From: Ventricola sp051883735
Lineage (GTDB): Bacteria > Bacillota > Clostridia > Christensenellales > Aristaeellaceae
DNA: 21,568 nt
NCBI GenBank assembly: GCA_051883735.1
Contig: JBJEUH010000109.1
Span: forward strand, 1-21,568
Direction of reading: 5' to 3'
Position 1 is the stretch's first letter, and each line of letters starts with the position of its first letter. This document shows positions 7,848 to 14,401 of the stretch, in pieces. The notes under the pieces are model-generated. The model was not told where the DNA came from, ran no database searches, and saw only the letters and a program-made list of their open reading frames with translations. A program made the position numbers and the translations under genes.

Positions 7848-8564
7848 TTACAGCGTACCCAGCGTAAAGCCAATGTAGCGCTCGTTTCCCGTGGAGAAAT
7901 AGTCGGGATACAGCTTGACGAGGTCCTGCTTCTCCCGATTGATCTTGCGGACGTGATCGCGGAATTCCGAGCAGAGCTGATCCGCCTGCTGCTGCTTCAT
8001 CTGCTCAACCATCCGCTCATGCTGGCAGATTGCGCTGGTAATGGTTTCGTCGTTCTGCACGCTGAGGGTTCGGATCCGGTTGTAATGCCCGTTGTTGCTC
8101 ATGATGACGCGCCAGCTCAGCGCCTGTCCGGCGGCGGCAAAGAGAATTTTATGGAAACGGTTGTCATGATCGATAAAGAGCGCGTAATCGTGCGCATCGC
8201 GCGCGCGCTTTTGCTCTACGATGTTCTCCTTCAGTTTTGCAATCACGTCGGGCGTGCACCGGCTCAGGACGAGGGGGATCGCCGCAGCCTCCAGCGATTC
8301 GCGCAGAAAACGCTCCTGCTCCACGCGGTCCAGATTGATTCTGGAGACGATCGTCTGCTTTTGCGGAACCATTTCGACCAGATCCTCGTTCTGCAGGCGC
8401 AGGAACGCCTCTCTGACGGGCGTCCGGCTGACGTTCAGCTTGGTCGCAATCTCCTGTGTGCTCATCTCCGTACCGGGAGCGAGGCGCAGCGTAATGATCG
8501 ACCGCTTGAGTTCCTCATAGACGGCGCCGTTGACCGTATTGCTGGTATTTGTCACTCTTGTCAT
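7848..8564 (-). CDS. GntR-family transcriptional regulator with FCD domain
   Basis: A 238-residue DNA-binding regulator. Residues about 13-75 form the winged helix-turn-helix (LAPGTEMSTQEIATKLNVSR then TPVREAFLRL). The rest is the all-helical FCD effector domain. Asp134, His138, His182 and His204 fit the metal-binding set of the family, which usually helps bind a carboxylated sugar acid. The start at 8564 is preferred because the winged-helix alignment begins right after it and AGGAAG lies upstream; an in-frame ATG at 8663 would place the promoter inside the gene. It is codirectional with the TRAP/uxu operon and probably its regulator, sensing a pathway hexonate. It closely resembles UxuR/ExuR-type family members, but the ligand is not known. 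Confidence 0.9.
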   Translation of the reverse strand: MTRVTNTSNTVNGAVYEELKRSIITLRLAPGTEMSTQEIATKLNVSRTPVREAFLRLQNEDLVEMVPQKQTIVSRINLDRVEQERFLRESLEAAAIPLVLSRCTPDVIAKLKENIVEQKRARDAHDYALFIDHDNRFHKILFAAAGQALSWRVIMSNNGHYNRIRTLSVQNDETITSAICQHERMVEQMKQQQADQLCSEFRDHVRKINREKQDLVKLYPDYFSTGNERYIGFTLGTL

Positions 8565-8634
8565 CGCTTCACACTTCCTGAGCCTGCGGTTTACACGCTG
8601 TGCCGCTGTGCACATCAGACTTATAATCAGATTT

Positions 8635-8663
8635 ACTATATCATCGCGCTGCGCCAAAATCAA
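8635..8663 (-). promoter_or_regulatory. Promoter of the gntR gene
   Basis: On the minus strand, TTGATT (8658-8663), a 17-base spacer and TATAGT (8635-8640) fit a housekeeping promoter. CTGAT is repeated 13 bases apart just downstream, around the expected transcription start, and might be an autoregulatory site. Confidence 0.6.
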
Positions 8664-8664
8664 G

Positions 8665-8930
8665 TATCCGCAAGGAGGATTTATACAAAAATTTTAGATC
8701 GGTCAACTGTAAAACAGGCCTGATTCGATCCCGATTATCTTCTCTTTTCAGCACTTTTTCCGGTCCGCATGCGCATCCATGAGCCGCCGTCCGATTCATC
8801 TGTTCGTTTCACATGAATATTTTGCCAAATCAAATACATTTGATGGATCATTCCCGGGCTGATTGCTCCTGCCTTCCGGCAGCCGGTCGCGGTGCTTTCC
8901 GCAATCGCCAGCCGCAGATTTTTTTACCTG
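8665..8930. other. Divergent intergenic region
   Basis: This region lies between the minus-strand gntR promoter and the plus-strand promoter. I see no coding potential. It contains A/T-rich segments and a clean palindrome at 8829-8844, listed separately. Confidence 0.5.
8829..8844. promoter_or_regulatory. Candidate operator palindrome
   Basis: ATCAAAT-AC-ATTTGAT is a perfect 7-bp inverted repeat with a 2-base centre, a typical size for a dimeric regulator site. It lies between the divergent gntR and beta-helix operons, about 90 bases before the plus-strand promoter and 165 before the gntR promoter. Which operon it serves is unclear. Confidence 0.45.
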
Positions 8931-8931
8931 G

Positions 8932-8961
8932 TTTTAACTTGCTTTTAACTCTCTGTACTAT
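8932..8961 (+). promoter_or_regulatory. Activated promoter with two TTTTAAC direct repeats
   Basis: TTTTAAC occurs at 8932-8938 and 8943-8949, an 11-base period matching the spacing used by PhoB/OmpR-type response regulators bound in tandem. TACTAT at 8956-8961 can serve as -10. The -35 position (8933-8938) is poor and overlaps the first repeat, as in promoters that need an activator. The operon downstream encodes an OmpR-family regulator. The leader (8962-9054) has a GGCGG/CCGCC stem at 8975-8991. Confidence 0.6.
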
Positions 8962-9054
8962 GCTCTGGCTGTGAGGCGGAGGAAACCCGCCCGGCGCAGG
9001 CCATGCCGGGCCGGGCATCCGCACAGATCATGACATGAAAAGAGGCAAGATGAC

Positions 9055-10704
9055 ATGAGACGAAGAACGATTTCTGCCCTTCTGCTCATCCTGTTGATGA
9101 TGACATGGACGCTGTCCATGCCCGCCCTGGCGGAAGGCGAAGAACCGGACATCTCTTCGCTGTACAAGAGCAGGGATACCGACGACGCCTGGAGCGCCGC
9201 CGAGGCGGCATGCATCGATCTGAGCAGCCTTGAGGACAGCGTGCTCACGATCACCCAGCAGGGCGACTATGTGCTCAGCGGCGCCTTCGCGGGCCAGGTT
9301 ATTATCGAGGCGCCGGAGGAGGACAAGGTGCGCCTGATCCTAAACGGCGCCCAAATCACCAGCCCTCAGGGCCCCGCCATCTATGAAAAGCAGGCCGACA
9401 AGCTGATCATCACCCTCGCGGAGGGCACGGACAACGCGCTGACGGACGGCGAGGCCCTCATCGACGGCGACGACACCATCGGCGCGGCGCTGTACGCAGA
9501 GGACGATCTGTCCATCAACGGCAGCGGCACGCTGACCGCCCACGGCACGGTCAAGCACGGCATCCAGAGCAAGGCCGATCTGATCATCGCCGGGGGCGGC
9601 ATCACCGTAGACGCGGTGAGCGACGGCGTCCGGGGCCGCAACTCCGTCCTGATCCTAGGCGGCAGCCTGAACATTGCCGCTCAGGGCGACGGCGTCGTCA
9701 GCAACCGCGAGGACGAGGAAGGAAAGGGCTGGGTGGTGATCGCGGGCGGCGAGATCGTCATCCGCACGGGAGACGGCGCAGGCACGCCGGCGGCCGTCAG
9801 CAATCCGGGCGGCCGTGGCGGCTGGGGAAAGAGCGAGCCCGCTCCCTCCGAGAGCAGCACGTCCCAGAAGGCTGTCAAGGCCGCTGCAGATCTGACGGTC
9901 CTGGGCGGCAGCCTGACCCTTGACTGCGCCGACGACGGCCTGCACGCCGTGAACGTGACGGTTGCCGGCGCCAATCTGTCCATCCGCTCCGGGGACGACG
10001 GCCTGCACGCCGACGAGGACATGACCGTCAAGGGCGGCGTGATCGACATTGCCCAATGCTACGAGGGCATCGAGGGCATGAACGTGACCATCGACGGCGG
10101 CGATATCCGCATCGTGGCCTCCGACGACGGCATCAACGCCGCAGGCGGCAACGACAGCTCCGGCCTGGGCGGCAGGGGCGGCGACCGCTTCTCCGGCGGG
10201 GACAGCGGCAGCCAGATGACCATCAGCGGCGGCAGCCTGCGCGTCACAGCGGGCGGAGACGGCCTGGACTGCAACGGCAGCCTCAGCATCACCGGCGGCA
10301 CCCTCGGCGTCTTTGCGGTCACCACCCAGGGCGACGGGGCCATCGATTTCAATACCACCGGAACGATCACCGGCGGCACGCTGATCATCGCCAGCACCGG
10401 CGGCGTCATGCGCAATACCGCCTCCCTGGCCGGGCAGACCGTCATGTCCCTCTCCGTGGGCAGCCAGGCGGCGGGCACAGAAATCGCCCTGCTGGACGGC
10501 AGCGGCCATGTGCTGGGCTCCTTTGTCCCGGAAAACAGCTATGACACGGTCGCGGTCTCCTCTGACCAGCTGCCATCCGGCGCAGCCTGCACGGTGCGCT
10601 GCGGCGGGGAAGAGCTGTTCAGCGGCGCCATGGAAAGCAGCCTCGGGACCAGCGCAGGCAGCTTCGGTGCGGGCGGAAAGGGCGGCAAAAGGGGGCGTGA
10701 ATGA
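9055..10704 (+). CDS. Secreted beta-helix carbohydrate-binding domain protein (Cthe_2159 type)
   Basis: A 549-residue exported protein with a signal peptide (about 1-26, cut after PALA). The body is built of recurring strands and turns such as SDDGI, GDDGLHA and GGSL separated by about 20 residues, as in a right-handed parallel beta-helix. The pattern matches the Cthe_2159 carbohydrate-binding domain family (PF14262), whose founding member binds cellulose and polygalacturonate and holds calcium. A Gly/Ser/Pro-rich insertion lies at about 245-280, and the C-terminus is Gly/Lys/Arg-rich. An AGAGG ribosome site precedes the ATG. Its stop overlaps the next gene's start (ATGA) once the false gap is removed. 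The substrate, and whether it binds glycans here, are not shown. Confidence 0.82.
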   Translation: MRRRTISALLLILLMMTWTLSMPALAEGEEPDISSLYKSRDTDDAWSAAEAACIDLSSLEDSVLTITQQGDYVLSGAFAGQVIIEAPEEDKVRLILNGAQITSPQGPAIYEKQADKLIITLAEGTDNALTDGEALIDGDDTIGAALYAEDDLSINGSGTLTAHGTVKHGIQSKADLIIAGGGITVDAVSDGVRGRNSVLILGGSLNIAAQGDGVVSNREDEEGKGWVVIAGGEIVIRTGDGAGTPAAVSNPGGRGGWGKSEPAPSESSTSQKAVKAAADLTVLGGSLTLDCADDGLHAVNVTVAGANLSIRSGDDGLHADEDMTVKGGVIDIAQCYEGIEGMNVTIDGGDIRIVASDDGINAAGGNDSSGLGGRGGDRFSGGDSGSQMTISGGSLRVTAGGDGLDCNGSLSITGGTLGVFAVTTQGDGAIDFNTTGTITGGTLIIASTGGVMRNTASLAGQTVMSLSVGSQAAGTEIALLDGSGHVLGSFVPENSYDTVAVSSDQLPSGAACTVRCGGEELFSGAMESSLGTSAGSFGAGGKGGKRGRE

Positions 10705-10861
10705 TGNNNNNNNNNNNNNNNNNNNNNNNNNNNNNNNNNNNNNNNNNNNNNNNNNNNNNNNNNNNNNNNNNNNNNNNNNNNNNNNNNNNNNNNNNNNNNN
10801 NNNNNNGCGCAGGCAGCTTCGGTGCGGGCGGAAAGGGCGGCAAAAGGGGGCGTGAATGATG
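10652..10861. other. Assembly gap (100 Ns, 10707-10806) with duplicated 55-base flanks
   Basis: The 55 bases before the Ns (10652-10706) are identical to the 55 bases after them (10807-10861). Both copies carry the end of the beta-helix gene and the start codon of the VTC gene. The simplest reading is two contigs that share a k-mer-length end and were joined with a standard 100-N spacer. In the true sequence the two copies are probably one, with no gap. Confidence 0.9.
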
Positions 10862-11584
10862 GAGGAGAGCTTTGCCCGGGTGGAGACCAAATACATGCTG
10901 ACCCCTGAGCAGGAGGAGGCCATCGAAGCGGGCCTTCGCCAGCGCGGGTTTTCCTGGACGGATTTTGGCAGCCCCGCCGTCCAGAGCCTGTATTACGACA
11001 CGCCCGATCACCAGCTGATCCGGGATTCCCTGGAGCGTCCCCGGTACAAGGAAAAGCTGCGGCTGCGGGCATACGGCGCGCCCGGCACGCAGAGCATGTC
11101 CTTTGTGGAGGTCAAGAAGAAATACAACGGCGTCGTGTACAAGCGCCGGGCGGCGCTGCCGCTGCAGGAGGCCGTCAGCGGCCTCCGCCTGACCTCCCTG
11201 CCGGAGGCGGCGGGGCAGGTGGGCCGGGAGGCGCTGTGGCTGGTGAAGCGCTACGGCCTTTCGCCCAGCGCCGTGATCGCCTACGACCGCTACGCCTGGT
11301 TCAGCGGCAGGGAGCCGGAAATCCGCATCACGTTCGACCGCAATCTGGCCTTCCGGGCGCACGATCTCGATCTGACCAGCAAAGCCGAAAATACCGTATT
11401 CACCCGCCCCGATCAAAGGCTGATGGAAATCAAAACGGGCGGAACCTACCCCCTGTGGCTGACCAGGCTGCTCTGGGAGACCCGGGCGGAGCGCATCCAC
11501 TATTCCAAGTACGGCTACGCCTATCGGCATTACATTCAAAGCGCGGGCGGCGAATCCACGAAGGGAGCGGACTATCATGTTTGA
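10856..11584 (+). CDS. VTC domain protein (polyphosphate polymerase-like)
   Basis: A 242-residue cytoplasmic protein with the VTC domain, the tunnel fold that makes polyphosphate from ATP in the yeast vacuolar transporter chaperone. Charged residues expected to line the tunnel are present: Glu10/Lys12 (RVETKYML), Lys65/Lys67/Arg69 (YKEKLRLR), Glu85/Lys87 (FVEVKKK), Arg145 (AYDRYAW), Arg157, Glu191/Lys193 (LMEIKTGG) and Lys218. The start overlaps the preceding stop (ATGA), with AGGGGG upstream; a second ATG at 10859 is an alternative. It overlaps the DUF4956 gene by 8 bases. This pair with a beta-helix or CotH protein is a recurrent Clostridia cluster. Polyphosphate synthesis is inferred from the domain; the real product could differ. 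Confidence 0.87.
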   Translation: MMEESFARVETKYMLTPEQEEAIEAGLRQRGFSWTDFGSPAVQSLYYDTPDHQLIRDSLERPRYKEKLRLRAYGAPGTQSMSFVEVKKKYNGVVYKRRAALPLQEAVSGLRLTSLPEAAGQVGREALWLVKRYGLSPSAVIAYDRYAWFSGREPEIRITFDRNLAFRAHDLDLTSKAENTVFTRPDQRLMEIKTGGTYPLWLTRLLWETRAERIHYSKYGYAYRHYIQSAGGESTKGADYHV

Positions 11585-12245
11585 AAGCGTATTTGTGAAG
11601 GGCAGTCTGACGGCAGGGAACGTGCTGCTGACGCTTATTCTGGCCCTGGTGCTGGGCATCGCAGCGGCCGCCGACTATATCCGGCGCAACGCGGCCACCC
11701 GGTCCTTTGCCCTGACCGTCGCCATGCTGCCGCTGATCACCGCCACGGTGATCATGGTGGTCAACGGCAACCTGGGCGCCGGCATCGCGGTGGCGGGCTC
11801 CTTCAGCCTGATCCGCTTCCGCTCGGTCCCGGGCAGCGGACAGGAGATCCTCGCGGTGTTTCTGGCGGCGGCGCTGGGGCTGTGCCTGGGCGCGGGGTAT
11901 GTGGGCGTCGCCTGTCTGCTGCTGATCCTGGTTCTGGCGGCCATGCAGCTTCTGACAGCCGTGCGCTTTGGCGCGGAGGGGGAAAGGCAGCGGGAGCTGC
12001 GCATCTCCCTGCCCGAAGCGCTCGATTATGACGGCCTGTTTGACGATCTGCTGCGCGAGCATTTCACCGCCTGCGAGCTGGAACGGGTGCGCACCATTGA
12101 AATGGGCACGGCCTATCAGCTGATTTACCGCGTCACACCCAAAAATTCCCGGATCGACAAGGCGTTTCTGGACGCCGTGCGGGAGCGGAACGGCAATCTG
12201 CCCGTGTCGCTGGGCAGGGTGCCCGACACCGGGGACACGATGTAA
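11577..12245 (+). CDS. DUF4956 membrane protein
   Basis: A 222-residue integral membrane protein of the DUF4956 family. Three or four hydrophobic segments fall within residues 14-130, with the family signature AVAGSFSLIRFRSVPGSGQE between them. A soluble tail (about 135-222) follows, probably cytoplasmic. It overlaps the VTC gene by 8 bases, indicating coupled translation. DUF4956 and VTC proteins are regularly encoded together, so DUF4956 may be the membrane partner that moves or anchors the VTC product, but no biochemical role is established to my knowledge. Confidence 0.87.
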   Translation: MFESVFVKGSLTAGNVLLTLILALVLGIAAAADYIRRNAATRSFALTVAMLPLITATVIMVVNGNLGAGIAVAGSFSLIRFRSVPGSGQEILAVFLAAALGLCLGAGYVGVACLLLILVLAAMQLLTAVRFGAEGERQRELRISLPEALDYDGLFDDLLREHFTACELERVRTIEMGTAYQLIYRVTPKNSRIDKAFLDAVRERNGNLPVSLGRVPDTGDTM

Positions 12246-12250
12246 AGGGC

Positions 12251-12279
12251 GTGACAAACGCGCATCAATCTGATATGCT
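12251..12279 (+). promoter_or_regulatory. Internal promoter before the two-component genes
   Basis: GTGACA (12251-12256, one mismatch to consensus), a 17-base spacer and TATGCT (12274-12279) lie in the 53-base gap between the DUF4956 gene and the response regulator. It could give basal expression of the regulator pair apart from the activated upstream promoter. Confidence 0.55.
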
Positions 12280-12298
12280 GTGGATTGGGTGAAGAAAC

Positions 12299-12973
12299 AT
12301 GAGAATTCTGTTTGCCGAGGATGACCGGGATCTGAGCAGCGCGGTCAAGGCCCTGCTGGAGCGATCGGGCTATCAGGTGGACGCCGTGTACAACGGCCTG
12401 GACGCCGTCGATTATGCCGGCTCGCAGGCCTATGACGGCGTCATTCTGGATTGGATGATGCCCGGCATGGACGGCGTGGAAGCCCTGCGGCAGCTGCGCA
12501 GCCGGGGAATCTCCATCCCCTGCCTGATGCTGACGGCGCGGGACGCCGTGGAGGACCGGGTGACCGGGCTGGATGCGGGCGCGGACGATTACCTGCCCAA
12601 GCCCTTCAATGCCAGCGAGCTGCTGGCCCGCATCCGGGCCATGCTGCGTCGGCGGGACCACTATGTGCCGGACATCGTCTCCTTCGGCGATCTGTCCCTG
12701 GACAAGGGGAAAAATGAGCTTCGCTGCGGGCAGCAGGCGGTGCAGCTCACCGGAAAATGCTATCAGCTGATGGAAACGCTGATTGAAAACCCCCGGATCG
12801 TGTTTTCTGTGCAGCAGCTGATGGACCGGATCTGGGGCTGGGATGCGGAGGCCGAGATCAACGTGGTGTGGGTGAACATCTCCCAGCTGCGCAAAAGGCT
12901 GGTGGAGCTGGGCTCCCGGGTGGAAATCCGGCTGCACCGCGGAACGGGCTATGCCCTGGAGACGAGGGAATGA
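12299..12973 (+). CDS. OmpR/PhoB-family response regulator
   Basis: A 224-residue DNA-binding response regulator. The receiver domain (1-115) has the acidic pair Asp8/Asp9, phospho-acceptor Asp51 (VILDWMMPGMDG), Thr79 and Lys101 (LPKPF). The C-terminal winged helix (about 128-222) ends with the typical HRGTGYALE. The start is preceded by a weak ribosome site (GGGTGAAG). The stop overlaps the kinase start (ATGA), so the two are translated as a pair. Being the last part of the operon, it may bind the TTTTAAC tandem repeats at the operon's own promoter; this is inferred from spacing, not demonstrated. Confidence 0.93.
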   Translation: MRILFAEDDRDLSSAVKALLERSGYQVDAVYNGLDAVDYAGSQAYDGVILDWMMPGMDGVEALRQLRSRGISIPCLMLTARDAVEDRVTGLDAGADDYLPKPFNASELLARIRAMLRRRDHYVPDIVSFGDLSLDKGKNELRCGQQAVQLTGKCYQLMETLIENPRIVFSVQQLMDRIWGWDAEAEINVVWVNISQLRKRLVELGSRVEIRLHRGTGYALETRE

Positions 12974-14214
12974 TCAAAAAGCTGCAAAGGAGATTCATCC
13001 GCATCGCCGTCGTGGCGCTGACCATCGCCATGGTGCTGGTGGTCGGCGTCGTGAACCTGGCCAACTGGGTCAGCGTGCGCAGCGAGCTGGAGGACACAAT
13101 CGGCTTTATCCTGCAGAACGAATATCCCGCGCTGCAGGAGGACATGAAGGACCGGCCGATGGGGAAAAACAAGCACGCCCGGAATCTGGTCAGCGAATCC
13201 AGCTGGTTCTCCGTCTACTTTGACGAAGCCGGGAACCAGCGCATGATGGACCTGGAGAGCATGACGGACCCCGACGCCCAGCTGGCCTCCGCCCTGGCGG
13301 AGCAGGCCATGAGCAGGGGCGCGGGCAGCGCCTTTCTGCAGGAATACCTGTACCGGATCGTCGCCCAGCCAAGCGGCGGAAGGACGGTGCTCTTTCTGAA
13401 CTGCGAAACCAAGCTCGCCGCTGTCCGCACCCTGGCGTATCTTTCGGGGGCCGCGTGTCTGGCGGGCATCCTGCTGGCCTGGCTGCTTGTGACGCTGGCC
13501 AGCCGGAAGGCCGTGGAGCCGACCATCCGCAACATGGAGCAGCAGAAGCAATTCATCACCAACGCCAGCCACGAGCTCAAAACGCCGCTGACGGTGATCT
13601 CCACCAGCATGGAGCTGCTGCAGATGGAGCTGCCCGACAATCCGTGGGTGCGCAGCACCCAGAAGCAGACGGCGCAGATGCGGCATCTGGTGGACGAGCT
13701 GGTGTATCTGTCCCGTCTGGAGGAGGAAAATGCGCCGCTGACGATGGAAAAGCTGAACCTCGCGTCCCTGCTCTCTGATAGCGTCGAGCCCTTTCTGGCG
13801 ATGGCGGAGTATCAGGGCAGGGAAATGCAGCTGCATGCGGAAGCACCGCTGACGATGACCGGCGACCGCGCATCCGTCCAGCGGCTGATCTCCATCCTGT
13901 GCGACAACGCGGTCAAATACGCCGCCGGCGACGGCCCCATCTGCGTCAGCGCAAAGGCGGAGGGGCGGGGCATCACGCTGGCCGTCTCCAACGAGGTGGA
14001 GCAGCCCCTGACCCGGGAGCAATGCATCCAGCTGTTCAACCGGTTTTACCGCACGGACGCCTCCCGCAGCAAGGAAAAGCAGAGCGGCTTCGGCATCGGG
14101 CTGGCCATTGCGGCGGCGGTGATGGACAAGCACGGGGGCAGCATCAGCGCCGCCATGAGCGGAGAAAAGCGGCTCACGATCACCTGCCTGTTTCCCCGGA
14201 ACGTCGGGAAATGA
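12970..14214 (+). CDS. Sensor histidine kinase
   Basis: A 414-residue membrane kinase. Transmembrane segments are at about 12-34 and 155-177, enclosing an extracytoplasmic sensor region of about 120 residues with no recognisable domain. No clear HAMP domain follows the second segment; the helix runs almost directly into the dimerisation/phosphoacceptor block FITNASHELKTPLTVI with His201. The ATP-binding domain has the N box (CDNAVKYA, Asn313), F box (LFNRFYR) and G2 box (GFGIGLAI). The usual DxGxG of the G1 box is replaced by SNEVEQP, as in some Gram-positive kinases. The start at 12970 overlaps the regulator stop by 4 bases. The signal is unknown. Confidence 0.92.
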   Translation: MIKKLQRRFIRIAVVALTIAMVLVVGVVNLANWVSVRSELEDTIGFILQNEYPALQEDMKDRPMGKNKHARNLVSESSWFSVYFDEAGNQRMMDLESMTDPDAQLASALAEQAMSRGAGSAFLQEYLYRIVAQPSGGRTVLFLNCETKLAAVRTLAYLSGAACLAGILLAWLLVTLASRKAVEPTIRNMEQQKQFITNASHELKTPLTVISTSMELLQMELPDNPWVRSTQKQTAQMRHLVDELVYLSRLEEENAPLTMEKLNLASLLSDSVEPFLAMAEYQGREMQLHAEAPLTMTGDRASVQRLISILCDNAVKYAAGDGPICVSAKAEGRGITLAVSNEVEQPLTREQCIQLFNRFYRTDASRSKEKQSGFGIGLAIAAAVMDKHGGSISAAMSGEKRLTITCLFPRNVGK

Positions 14215-14228
14215 GCGATCAGAGAGAA

Positions 14229-14309
14229 CCGGCATATCAAACAACCCTCCTGCCGCAGACCTGAAGGGCATCTGCAGCAGAAGGGTTGTTCATTTGATTG
14301 CCGGTTTTT
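14229..14309 (+). terminator. Long hairpin terminator after the kinase gene
   Basis: Nested arms CCGGCA/TGCCGG, ATCAAA/TTTGAT and AACAACCCT/AGGGTTGTT form one long stem with an internal loop that itself holds GCAGA/TCTGC, followed by TTTTT at 14305-14309. It starts 15 bases after the kinase stop. It may also block transcription coming from the opposite-strand operon, since the two converge here. A small GGGAAT/ATTCCC stem at 14374-14388 lies close to the end of the opposing gene. Confidence 0.85.
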
Positions 14310-14401
14310 CTGTCAACGGTCACGCGTTTTCAACGGAACTCAACGCCTGTTTCCCTATTCAGAACCCGGCCTGGGGAATTCCATTCCCGATTGCGCCGCC
14401 G

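Noticed and set aside
7623..8723. Plus-strand frame opposite gntR as a divergent gene
   Set aside because: The minus strand encodes a clear winged-helix/FCD protein with promoter and terminator; the plus frame runs through that terminator and promoter.
8962..9054. Riboswitch in the leader of the beta-helix operon
   Set aside because: Only short GC-rich stems are visible; no known riboswitch core or terminator/antiterminator pair could be recognised.
10652..10861. True tandem duplication flanking a gap
   Set aside because: The exact 55-base identity ending at both edges of a 100-N spacer, and the clean ATGA junction after collapsing, favour an assembly overlap over a biological repeat.
9655..10923. 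Minus-strand open frame running through the Ns
   Set aside because: It crosses undefined sequence and lies opposite the well-supported beta-helix gene.
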